Shown here: positions 11,357 to 20,735 of the stretch, one piece after another
Layout of the letters: each line of letters begins with the position of its first letter
Numbering within the stretch: position 1 is the stretch's first letter
NCBI GenBank assembly: GCA_030562195.1
Contig: JAUJPP010000003.1
Span: 37,764,602 to 37,828,601 of the forward strand
Source: Nipponacmea schrenckii
Lineage: Eukaryota > Mollusca > Gastropoda > Lottiidae
Reading direction: 5' to 3'
DNA length: 64,000 nt
Position numbers and translations under genes: made by a program
The notes under the pieces: model-generated
The model's input: only the letters and a program-made list of their open reading frames with translations
What the model was told of the DNA's origin: nothing
The model's database searches: none

Positions 11357-13030
11357 CATAAAAAAAAAAAAAAAAAAAGGAAAAAAAGAATTGCCAAAGC
11401 GTCAGTGCATGTGCTGCGAGCGGGCTACCCAACCCCCCTTTTTTTAAAACCTCCCCAAATTTTTTAAATGTTTTAAATTTTAAAAATTGGAAGGGGGAAA
11501 TGGGAATTTTTTTGGGGGTAAACCGGGGGAAAGGAAAAATTTTAAATCCCCCCCCAAATAAAAATTTAAAAACAAAATTGTTAAGTTGGGCCAAAAAAAG
11601 TTGTTGGTGGGAATCCCCGGGGGAAAGGGAAAAAATTTTTAAATTTAAAAATTTACCTTAAAATCTTAAAAATCATGGGAAAAAATTTTGTTAGCCTTTC
11701 CAAAAAGCCTTTTTTTAATTTTTTTTAAAAAATTTACCCGTTTTTTAAAAAGGTTTTTATGTTTAAAAATTTTTTAATGAAAGATTAAAAAGGAAAAATT
11801 TTCAAAAGTTTTAAAAAATTTATCAAATTTAAAATTTTGCCTGGAATTTCCCAAAAAATTAACCTTTTTAAAATTTAAAACTTTTTTAAACCAAAATTTT
11901 TCTGGTTTTTTGGCCCCGAAAAAAATTTTATGGCCAGAATTTGGGCGCCCCTTTTTAAAAAACCAAAAAGGTTGAAAGGTTTAAAAAAAGACAATTTTTC
12001 GGGAATTTTTTCCCCATTAAATTTATAAAAATTTTAAAAATTTATGCCCTGGGTTTTAATTCAAAAATATTTTAAAGTTTTAAGTTAAATAAAGAATTAA
12101 TTCTTAAAACAAATTTTTTTTTTGGGTTTTGTAAAAATCGGCCTTTTTTAAATTTTCTGCGGAACCCAAAATTTAAGTTGAACAAAAATTTCCTTTTTAA
12201 TTGGTTGAAAGTCCCATTTAAAAAAATAAATCTATATTTTCCGGAAAAAGACCCTTTTTAATTGAAATTGGAAATAATTAAATTTTTAAAATTTTTAAAA
12301 AAAAAAACCCTTTACCTTGGGATCCTTTTTTGAGAAAAAAGGATTCCCAAGTAAAAACCTAGAAATTTTAAATTTTCAATTTTAATAAAGGTTATTAATT
12401 AAATTGAAAATTTGTAATATTTTTTTTTTAAATTTAATTTAAACTCTTTTGGGTCAAATTTTTTTAAAATAAAAGAAAAAGGGAACCCAATTTAAGATTA
12501 TTATTTTTTGCAATTTTTTAATTTTATTTTAGTAACCGTTTCCCAAGAATTTTAAACCTAAAAAAATTGGGCAAAAAATAACATTAAATTTTTTAAAAAT
12601 TTTTTAATGGAAAATTTCTTTAATTTTTAAAATTAAACAAAAGGGCCTAAAATTGGACCCTTTGGGGTTTATCCATTAAACTTTTCTTCGGAAACGGAAA
12701 ATTTTTTGCTCAAGCTGATTAAATTGTTCGGCCCAAAGAAAAACAATTTTAAAAAGGGTTTTTTAATTTTTTCAAAAATTTTGGTTGTTTTAAAGGTTTT
12801 TAAAAATTTCTTTTTGGGAAATTTAAATCAAATTTCTTTTTAAAAATTTTAAAAAAAATGAAAAAATTTTTTTTAAATTTTATTTACGAAAAAAACTTTT
12901 TAAATTTATTTTATAAAGCTTTTAAAACAAGGAACTATTTAAAAAACCAGATTGGGTTCGGAATAAAATTTAAATTATTATTATTTTAAAAAAATTATTT
13001 TAATATGTTTTAAATTTTTTTAAAATTTTT
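11357..13030 (-). pseudogene. Corrupted reverse-transcriptase region of the LINE (homopolymer-rich noise)
   Basis: Nearly every position belongs to a run of three or more identical bases, of all four letters, a texture not seen in the flanking element. It occupies exactly the place of the reverse transcriptase. Traces of coding sense remain on the minus strand: around 12690-12760 one can read fragments resembling the F-S-L-G-R-T-I ... K-S-L-M-D-K-P segment that precedes the RT fingers in such LINEs. An imperfect hairpin, CTTGGGATCCTTTTTT against AAAAAAGGATTCCCAAG, sits at 12316-12351. I read this as a low-quality consensus of several LINE copies; natural decay is possible but would not favour runs. 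No intact RT can be reported. Confidence 0.7.
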
Positions 13031-13192
13031 TTCTTTTTTGGCTTTATCGATCATTTTAATGACCAAATTTCTACACTTCCGATATTCATCATCTTTGCCT
13101 TTCTTTTTCAAACCGTCTTTTAAAGCGCATTAATTTTAAAATTTCAGAGTCTAACCAGGGTGACTTTATTTCTTTTTTGACACGTTTTAACT

Positions 13193-14058
13193 TTAATGGT
13201 GCATGGGTATCAATTTTATTATTGGCTGGATAATATTATACCAAGATTCTAACGCAATATTGGGGTCAGATTTAGTATAAATTTTATCAAAAGGGGCTGT
13301 TGCAAGATCATTATTAAATAAATCTACATCAAAATGTTTCATACTCCGGTAGTAAATATAAACGTGCTTAGGTTTTGGAATATGTGCGCCTTTTTTATTC
13401 CAGGTAATACAAGTTGGGTAGTGATCAGATAAACCATATACCGGGACATTAACTTCAGTTATATTACTTTCATTCGAAACGATAACATGATCAATGATAG
13501 TGGAAGATGCTTTAGTTACTCGAGTAGGAACTTTTATAATTTGTTTTAAACTATATAAAGACAGTAAATTATTCCAATTTGAATTTTTTCCATTTGACAC
13601 ATCAATATTAATATCACCTAACACAATAATTTCTTTATTTTCGTTCCAAACCTTTTCAGTCATTTTAGCAAATGAGTCTAACCAGCATTTATTAGAATTC
13701 GGGTGCCTATAAATGCAACTATTAATAAGGGTTTATGTTTAGTGAGTTTTAAATTTCAATCCAAATTGCTTCTATATCAAGCGATTCTAAATCTTCCCTT
13801 CTCCTACAATTTAAATGGTTTTTTAACAAAAAATAGAAGTCCAGCTGAACTATTATTACACTTATCTTTTCGAAATGGCAAGTGAAATCCTGGAGTACTG
13901 AAATATTTAGTTGGTACAAACGACTTTAGGTGAGTTTCAGATAAACCAAAAATGTCAAAATTTGAAATAAGTTGGCAAATTTGAGTCTTTTTATTTACCG
14001 CATGGCAAACATTTAAGTGACCAATATGAATACCCCGCTCTTTTAAAAAGTTATACAT
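13193..14058 (-). pseudogene. LINE ORF2 N-terminus: endonuclease (EEP family), frameshifted
   Basis: This domain nicks target DNA to prime reverse transcription. The N-terminal part (14058-13804) has GIHIGHLNVCHAVNKKTQIC and NFDIFGLSETHL, with the Asn and Glu of the EEP active site. After a frameshift at about 13800 the C-terminal part (13663-13193) continues with VLGDINIDV, TIIDHVIVS and VYGLSDHYPT, the Asp/Asn, Asp-His and Ser-Asp-His motifs of the family. The missing stretch 13664-13803 can be read in other frames. All catalytic motifs are therefore present, but not in one frame. The stop at 13193 is followed by readable linker sequence, so it is another frame break. Confidence 0.85.
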
Positions 14059-14179
14059 ATTATATGGTTTAAAACAATTAGTAAGATAGACGTCTGGCTG
14101 TTGCTGAAAGTGAATTTAAAATACAATTTAATGCCTGTGAGTTATACCTTAAAGGATAAATAAAAGGATTAGATTTTCT

Positions 14180-15287
14180 GTTCTGTCTGACAACCGAATT
14201 TTACAATGATATGAGATAAAATATTAGTTCCAAAATTATTTAAATGAACACCATCTTGCACCAAAACTTCACGAGGGGCCTACAAATGAAAGAATCGTAA
14301 ATATTAATATACTGACATCTATTGTCATGACAAAACTGCCGTAGAAAATAGTTAAATTTTTGGCACCCCCATCTGGAAATTAAAAGGATTAATTCGAGGG
14401 ATTACAGAACATACAAATATATTAATATCGTTATAGTTAGTTAGTAGGTCCTTCAATAAATTCTTATAGTCATTTACACATTGTTGAAAAGTTGCTAATT
14501 TCCTGCTTATGTCATTTCCTCCCACAGAGAGCACAATGTTTTTGATAGACGTAGCTTCACCAAGTAATTGTAATAATCTCGGTTTAAGTTCGCTAATTGT
14601 CGATCCACTGTTGGTATCGATGACACATAATTGTCCTAAGTTATCTGATAGTCGTAACGAAGAAAGGGACTTCACGAGAGAACTTCCAATGACTAAGGTT
14701 TCGGCACACGCGATGGATCTTTGAATGGGCCGAGTTGTAAAATCATGAGTTTTCTTAATGGCTTTAGTTGACTTCTTAAGGTTTTGCTTCTTTATAAGTT
14801 CATTAACTTTATCAAAATTTATAGGTTGAGTAGGTTTAACAGTGGGAACTGGCACTGGTATCGGACCTGAGACCGCAGATAGTTTCTTGGTTAAGTCATT
14901 GATTTGATCCGAGAGTCGCAAAATTTCAATTGACATCTTCTCTATGGCGGCTTCGCACTTTGATTTTTCAGTTGAAGTACAGAAAGGAAAATCAGTTTGT
15001 ACACTTACACTGGTATTTAGTTCACAAGTTTGAGTTCCGACAGTAGAAAACTTTTGGCTTACACTGGGCACAGAAATCTTGTCCAGATTGTCACTTATTT
15101 CAGGATTAGATGGAATAAACTTAGAAAACACAATCTCGATCCATCTGGAACAGTCTGTACCCTGAACATGGAGTTTATTTTTCTTGTTGTAAAATGTTAA
15201 CGTGGATTCGAGGTATGTAAATACGTTTAAAATCCCCACACCCGCGAAGTTTTTGGTGCTTAGTTTTTCTGACTCTCCCCAAGCCAT
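14180..15287 (-). pseudogene. LINE ORF1 with SGNH-hydrolase (esterase) domain, frameshifted near its end
   Basis: The open part is 311 codons, ATG at 15287 (MAWGESEKLSTKNFAG...), stop at 14352. Residues about 1-65 are an unassigned N-terminal domain, about 105-140 look coiled-coil-like (EKSKCEAAIEKMSIEILRLS), then a Pro/Lys-rich linker. From about 200 there is an SGNH fold: block I LVIGSSLVKSL (nucleophile Ser region), block III VLSVGGNDIS, then IFVCSVIPR. After a frameshift at about 14345 and another near 14280 the text continues to VQDGVHLNNFG at about 14255-14225, the D-x-x-H of block V, so the whole catalytic set is there but split. ORF1 proteins of this type accompany CR1-group LINEs; the enzyme's natural substrate is not established. 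Confidence 0.85.
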
Positions 15288-15293
15288 ATCTGT

Positions 15294-15570
15294 CCAAATT
15301 GCTATCAGAGGCTTAGAATAGAGTTAGCAATTTTCGGACTAGCCCATTAGGAATAGATTGGCTAAACTACTCATCGTGAAGGCATCCCTTCACAATTGAA
15401 AAAAAAAGCCCAACTTTAGATCCTTAAAGCAGTTGCACTCGATTATAAATCTGTTTCGGGATTTAAAAAAGGTTTACAAATGAACAGCAACATGGGATGT
15501 TTGGTGATTTTTTAACGCATCCAGAAACCAATACTAATGTCATTATTTCCCTTATATGAACATTTCAAAG
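15294..15570. other. LINE 5' flank, nothing else recognised
   Basis: May include the 5' UTR of the LINE up to about 15440. No ORF. Confidence 0.35.
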
Positions 15571-15577
15571 CTCATAT

Positions 15578-15693
15578 CACAGGAATTGGAGGAGCCATCA
15601 ATAGAGTCGTATCACTCACTCACATAGTATATATGTATATATACTATGTGAGTGAGTGATACGACTCTAATGATGGCTCCTCCAATTCCTGTG
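15578..15693. mobile_element. Palindromic mini-transposon (116 bp) with 7-bp target duplication
   Basis: The whole element is an inverted repeat: CACAGGAATTGGAGGAGCCA at the left end is matched by TGGCTCCTCCAATTCCTGTG at the right. Arms are 58 bases with only two unpaired positions (15601/15670 and the central 15635/15636); the centre is TATATATGTATATATA. It is flanked by the direct repeat CTCATAT at 15571-15577 and 15694-15700, a target-site duplication. It has no coding capacity, so it would depend on a transposase elsewhere. The superfamily is not settled: if the last G is counted outside the element the duplication is 8 bp (GCTCATAT), which would suggest hAT. Confidence 0.9.
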
Positions 15694-15700
15694 CTCATAT

Positions 15701-16021
15701 TGGTATTTTCTTCTACATCTAACATAAAACAATGTCATAAAATAACAGATTAACACAGACCAATAATGCAACTAAGTCTGGGTTTAATGTTGCAAAACAT
15801 GGTCCTAATTACTGCTCTGAGCTACGGACTGAAAAATCATTTAAATAGCTTGTAGGTACGATAAGTATTTGAATTTATTAACAACTTAAATGTAGTCTGG
15901 TTTAATAAGTATCAAACTAGTTACCTCCCTTAACAAATAGCTCTCTAATGTATGTATTTGTTTACCTGTGTACTTTTCTGGAAAAGTGATTTGCCTTATT
16001 ATCTAAAAAGAAGTTTTCAAA
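15701..16021 (+). promoter_or_regulatory. 5' flank and probable promoter of PPP1R7
   Basis: Short gap between the palindromic element and the start codon. No TATA box is evident at a suitable distance; the immediate context of the start (TCAAAATGGCAG) is a good Kozak match. The transcription start is not placed. Confidence 0.35.
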
Positions 16022-16981
16022 ATGGCAGAAAATAATGATGTAAATTTGAATGAAGAAAACGAGGGGCACGCCACGATGGAAGCGGTTCGTGAAGTCGTTG
16101 TAGTGGATAGAAATGCTGTCGACTTAGATTTCAACCAGAGTCGAATAGGGAAAATTGAAAATTTGGAAAACTTGCCAAATATTGAAACATTATGTTTTCG
16201 ACAGAATTTGATTAAGAAGATTGAAGGACTGTCAACGTTGGCTACTCTTACTGAACTTGATTTATATGATAATCAATTAGAGCTGATTGAAAACTTAGAA
16301 AGTTTAGTGAATTTAGAAACATTGGACCTTTCATTCAATAGGATTAAAACTATCCAAGGCATTGATGGGCTAACCAAGTTGAAAAAGTTATATCTTGTGA
16401 ACAACAGAATTGAGAAAATCGAAGGAATTGGAACATTGGTTGATTTAGAGATGCTTGAACTGGGTGCCAATAGAGTTAGAGATATAGAAAATTTGGACAA
16501 CCTTTCAAAGCTTCATAGTTTATTTCTTGGTAAAAATAAAATAACACAATTAAAAGGATTGGATAAATTGACAAATTTAAGGTGCATTAGTATTCAGAGT
16601 AACAGGATCCTGAAACTAGAAGGTTTTGATAATTTAATACATTTAGAAGAATTGTATATCAGCCATAATGGTATAGAAAAGATTGAGGGTTTAGACAAAA
16701 ACATTCAAATCAACACTCTAGATTTATCCAACAACAGAATCAAGAAGATTGAAAATATTTCTCATTTGACAGAACTAGCAGAATTTTGGTTTAATGATAA
16801 TCAAGTGGAATCATGGAATGAGATTGATAATTTACAGGGTTTACCACATCTTGAAACAGTCTATATGGAGAGAAACCCTCTTTGGTATGGTGAAGATAAG
16901 AAGATCTCTCCTCATTATAGAAGAAAGATGACATTAGCTTTACCCAAATTGAAACAGTTAGATGCAACTCTACTAAAATAG
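16022..16981 (+). CDS. PPP1R7: Protein phosphatase 1 regulatory subunit 7 (SDS22 homologue), intronless
   Basis: 319 residues in one open frame. SDS22 binds the catalytic subunit of protein phosphatase 1 and acts in PP1 maturation and mitosis. Seen: an acidic N-terminus (about 1-38), then eleven to twelve tandem 22-residue leucine-rich repeats of the SDS22 type (LxxLxxLDLxxNxIxxIEGL; for example ETLDLSFNRIKTIQGI, NTLDLSNNRIKKIENI), then the LRR cap from about 283 (ETVYMERNPLWYG, SPHYRRKMTLALPKLKQLDA), which matches the end of animal SDS22. The family is usually about 330-360 residues; the difference is in the N-terminal tail. The ATG at 16022 has a Kozak-like context and no earlier in-frame ATG is close. 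Vertebrate PPP1R7 has many introns; this copy has none in the CDS, so it is either a retrogene or a gene that lost its introns. The frame is intact and all key repeats are kept, so it looks functional. Confidence 0.95.
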   Translation: MAENNDVNLNEENEGHATMEAVREVVVVDRNAVDLDFNQSRIGKIENLENLPNIETLCFRQNLIKKIEGLSTLATLTELDLYDNQLELIENLESLVNLETLDLSFNRIKTIQGIDGLTKLKKLYLVNNRIEKIEGIGTLVDLEMLELGANRVRDIENLDNLSKLHSLFLGKNKITQLKGLDKLTNLRCISIQSNRILKLEGFDNLIHLEELYISHNGIEKIEGLDKNIQINTLDLSNNRIKKIENISHLTELAEFWFNDNQVESWNEIDNLQGLPHLETVYMERNPLWYGEDKKISPHYRRKMTLALPKLKQLDATLLK

Positions 16982-18530
16982 AGAGTAGTTTATTGTTATA
17001 TGTTTAGTTTATGCAGAAATGTATTTAATTCACAGTACCGGTACCGATTAATTATCTTGTGATACCGGTACCAGTACAATACTAATTTGATTTACTCACA
17101 AGTTAACTTGTACCCCGGTACCCACAATTTAACAATAATGTCAATTGAGAGGCATTTTTTACTTTTATAGACTTTTCAGTATTTTGTTGTTATTAGGTTC
17201 TTGTCAAACAAATGTAGATTTTTAATTTTTTGAAATAGTAATTTGGTAGCTTTGTCTGTCTGTTATTACTGTATTTGCTCTAATTGCCTTGTAATTCCAA
17301 GAGATATGCACAATCTGTGTGTTTATGGTATGCAACTTGTGTTTCTATGATACTTTTTAAGAGTTCTTATTAAGGTATACTATTATTATTAAGACACATA
17401 CTGTATATTATAAGCTAGAGATTGTTATAGCCAGTATTGTATTCAGTATTGATAATGGACTAGACTTGTAATAACCTGGCATTAGTGATATTTATCACCA
17501 CAATACTTATCTAATAATCATTTAATTCTTTATTTCTGCATGTTTTATTTATACTGTATAATTCTGAATATAGCGCAGGTTTTTACCCTAAACGGGCCAA
17601 ACAAATACACTCGAAACAAATCTTTATCTGCCCTGAAGTATCAGAGAAACAAGTTATGATAAATCTATGCAAGCAGCATTAATTTGATTTTCACATTTCT
17701 TATTTTCATCTATTCATGAATATGTATGTTTTTTCTTACTTGCTATGCTTTCAGGCATCAGTAATGAAACTGTTTTGGTTTCACAATATTTGTTGTCTTC
17801 CCTTTTGTTAGCTCCTGATATGACAAGACTTGCTCAGTAGTTAATAACTGAACGCTATGAAGTGTTTTGCTTTTGGAACCTCACACACTCTACATGTATA
17901 AAAATAAATATGAATTAACATCAAGCTTATATTTCATTTTCTTTAAAGTGCTATTCATTTCATATTTGTTTATTTCATAGAAACTAGATGCATATCACAT
18001 TATTTTTTATTCTTTTCCAGTTAATTAATTCCTGTATATACAGTATTTAAATAGATAAATAGTACCTTGTCTACATAGATAAAATATTATACATAATTAC
18101 TTCTTTTTATGTCACTGTCATGAAATTATAAGGTCTGATATGTGCTAGTTTTGAATACTTAATATTATTTAATTAAAATTATTTTGTCATATAAATGTTT
18201 CGGATTAAAATTTAAATCATATTTTTTTTTTTTTACTCTGTAGTCATTAAACGACTTGGTGAGCGTGCGATGACAAGGCAACTCATGGCAAGGATTTGCA
18301 GGTTTCTAGAACCCAATTTTCCCTGTCAGTGATGAAGGTTACTTACATCTTCAGTCGTAGGATTATTCGATAGCTGTTTAATAGAAATCTGAATGCTATT
18401 TTTAGGATACAAAAACAGGTTTAAAGTCACCAGCTTAAGTTATGGTAGGTCCAGAAGGGAACTTGAAACAGAGCAGGCCTATGTGGTATGAAATCGAAAT
18501 ATAATACCATTAGACAATGTAAAAACATTA
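16982..18530 (+). other. 3' untranslated and convergent intergenic region
   Basis: Space between the stop of PPP1R7 and the 3' end of AKIP1. A candidate polyadenylation signal AATAAA for PPP1R7 is at 17903. At 17034-17125 there is a cluster of GGTACC-containing words (three copies of CCGGTACC) and a perfect 14-base palindrome ACAAGTTAACTTGT at 17098-17111. A T run lies at 18222-18233. No coding exon recognised. Confidence 0.5.
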
Positions 18531-18541
18531 AAAACAAAAAG

Positions 18542-18553
18542 ATTTTATTTATT
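18542..18553 (-). terminator. Probable polyadenylation signal of AKIP1
   Basis: Reads CAATAAATAAAA on the minus strand, about 345 bases after the AKIP1 stop codon. Position and motif fit an animal poly(A) signal; the cleavage site is not determined. Confidence 0.5.
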
Positions 18554-18895
18554 GCACAATAGTGAAAATTAGACAAAGCATTACACAATAAAAACAAATA
18601 ACACAAGGCAACATGTAAGCTTATAAATTGAAACTAAAAATAAACATATCCAAAAACTATTACACATATTTCAATATTTCCCCTTCTATTTTGTTTATAG
18701 CTTTCATGATATTTGACTTCGATAGATATCTTTAATGATTTTTTAATCCTTTCGAAACATGTTTTACATATTATCAATATCATATATATTCTTAAATTGT
18801 TGTCCATCAACGTTTACTTCCCAAATATAGTTATAACAAATTTTTAACCTAAAAGCTAAAACATAAGACATCTGAGAGAAAGGTAACTAAACTGT

Positions 18896-20414
18896 CTATA
18901 AAACAAAGTTAAGGTCGACAGTTTGTCCTTCACGTATATGTACTATATGAGATTGTTGACTGCCATCAATATTAGATCTAGCTGACACAGAATAAGATCC
19001 AGGTGGCAACATCATATGAACATCTTCAGATGTACTATTACTCTGCTGAAAAATATTAATATTGAGATATTAAACACCTGTTAAAAATTCACACTTGTTG
19101 GTACCTGGACTTAGGCCTGCAGGTACACCATACAACGAGAACAATTGAGCAAAGACAAGCACATAATTACTCTGGTATCTTCCTTCTTTTACAAAGCAAC
19201 ACCCAATGTGCAATCTGCATAATATATACATGGTTACAAGCAACATTCAAGTCTTACCTTTCTGATTTTCTGTAAAGCATTATGGTTATGAAATCTGCTA
19301 CAATGTCTTCGATCTTCAGTTGATAAACTTAAACAACCTTTAAAGTATTGCTGCAAGAGATAAGCATTAACAAAAAACATAAACTATTGCCAAGGTACCA
19401 TTTTAATTTAAATTTAGTTGAGTACACACTTACGACTTGCTATTTTACAGAATTGTAATATAGGCTTCATTTATTTCTTTTCTACTTTTCTTTTCAGGAA
19501 CAAAACTAGCTAGAACAACCTGTCACTACTTCCTTACAAGGAGTTTTATGATGTGTCTGTCTGCAACCTACTGGACTGAGGACAGCAATACACATTATTT
19601 TGCCACATTTGTGATTTTGTTTAAGTGGGAGGAATCTTCATAAAAGGTAGGGCCAATTCTAGATGACTATCAGCAGTATAATGTCACTTTTTTCTGATCC
19701 CTCCAACAAGCACAATGCAAACAATGTCTTGACCTAAGCCCAGATAGGATTGCCATTCTCAGACTCATTATACTACATAATGTACAGGGCATCAGATCAA
19801 TACATTTAATATACGGTATTTTATAATATAAACTCTAGCTCAACACGTACCAAATTCAACAAGCTATAGAGTGTTTTCTTATATAAATTATTTCATCAAG
19901 AGTGTTATCTTACCTGGCAAGAATGAGTAGTTGTGGATAACAAATTTTCTATCGAAGCAAAAGCATCATCTATTGTTGAGTAGCTAACAGCACTTCTCTA
20001 GAACAAAAATTAAGTACCGGTACAGTATTTTGATAAGTTTACAAACCAGTAATGACACTTATATGTAGCAGTGAAGGTAAAGAACAGGTAAATTCAGTCC
20101 TTCAGAGCAATGTCTGTCATCCTTGGTTACTAATGTAATTTTAAGCAGAATACCTTTTTTAATAATATCATGCCAATATGTTCATATTTACCCTATCATC
20201 ATTGCACACATGCAGATTAAACTATTAGTACTGTTTGGAAGATTCTGTTTCAGGACCAATAATAGTACTGTACAGAGGAAGTAATTACCGTTTTTTTCTG
20301 TTTTGAAAGTGGTTCGGGCCAATCAATATGTCGGCTCCTAGCTCTATAATAAACATCATGACCAAGTGTTGCTGAACGTTCTAGTGTATTTTTTGCCCAT
20401 AATTCTCTCTCCAT
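18896..20414 (-). CDS. AKIP1: A-kinase-interacting protein 1 homologue, four coding exons, complete
   Basis: CDS on the minus strand is the join of 20289-20414, 19914-19997, 19258-19350 and 18896-19045: 42, 28, 31 and 49 codons, 150 residues. All three introns (291, 563, 212 bp) are GT-AG and phase 0, and the joined frame is open from ATG to TAG. The last exon, PPGSYSVSARS...HIVHIREGQTVDLNF, matches the C-terminal domain of vertebrate AKIP1 (PGTYSV...THVVAV..GQSVDLVF). Exon 1 (LERSATL...RARSRHIDWPEP) matches its N-terminal helix (LQRSARL...KRRAVDW). In vertebrates AKIP1 binds the PKA catalytic subunit and p65 of NF-kB and influences their nuclear localisation. This protein is shorter than the 210-residue human one, mainly in the middle. 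The start is the first ATG after an acceptor (TTCAATTCAG|GTAAGT) at 20425, so a 5' non-coding exon lies upstream. Convergent with PPP1R7. Confidence 0.88.
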
Positions 20415-20465
20415 TTTAACTTACCTGAATTGAAATTATAAAAATAGTTAATGGGAAACTAGAAA

Positions 20466-20725
20466 TGAAATGAATGGAGTTTTGCGTCCTCTTCTGGCCC
20501 TACTCTTTTTGTGATTTCCATCTGTCAAGGTATTTAACTTGCACAGCCTGTAGCCTCGGTTCATTGTACTTTTCAAACAACTAGATGCTTTGTCCATGTC
20601 AGCCTCTCCGACAGGCAGAAACCAAGTTGAAAATTCATCTAGCTAGACCTGTGATGGAATTGAACCCTAGACCCTCAATTTAGCAAACATGCATCTAACT
20701 CACTGAGCCCTCGCTGCTCCCGGCC
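20466..20725 (-). mobile_element. tRNA-derived SINE
   Basis: Read on the minus strand, the head (about 20725-20650) has an A-box-like GCTCAGTGAGTTAGATGCA and a B box GGTTCAATTCC (20656-20666) at tRNA spacing. The body continues with TTTCTGCCTGTCGGAGAGG and ends near 20466. It is in the same orientation as AKIP1, in its presumed 5' non-coding intron or promoter region. The borders are approximate; no target duplication was identified. Confidence 0.75.
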
Positions 20726-20735
20726 AATTAGAAAA

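Larger units (their letters stand above)
10705..15290 (-). mobile_element. CR1-like non-LTR retrotransposon (LINE), near full length, inactive as assembled
   Basis: One element read on the minus strand. 5' to 3': ORF1 with a C-terminal SGNH-esterase domain (15287 to about 14180), an endonuclease/exonuclease/phosphatase domain (about 14060-13193), the endonuclease-RT linker (13190 to about 13030, decodable as ...KSPWLDSEILKLMRFKRRF... with small indels), the reverse-transcriptase region (13030-11357, unreadable), a 3' UTR with a tandem repeat (11335-10862), and a 3' end in TTTATTATTATTA at 10705-10720. Ending in a short simple repeat and carrying an esterase ORF1 are features of the CR1 group. 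About 4.6 kb is a normal length for that group. Single-base frameshifts break ORF1 and the endonuclease. The true 5' end may extend to about 15440. Confidence 0.85.

Noticed and set aside
11340..11594. Minus-strand open frame rich in Phe/Lys/Gly
   Set aside because: It lies in the homopolymer-rich noise and translates runs of A, T and G; no domain.
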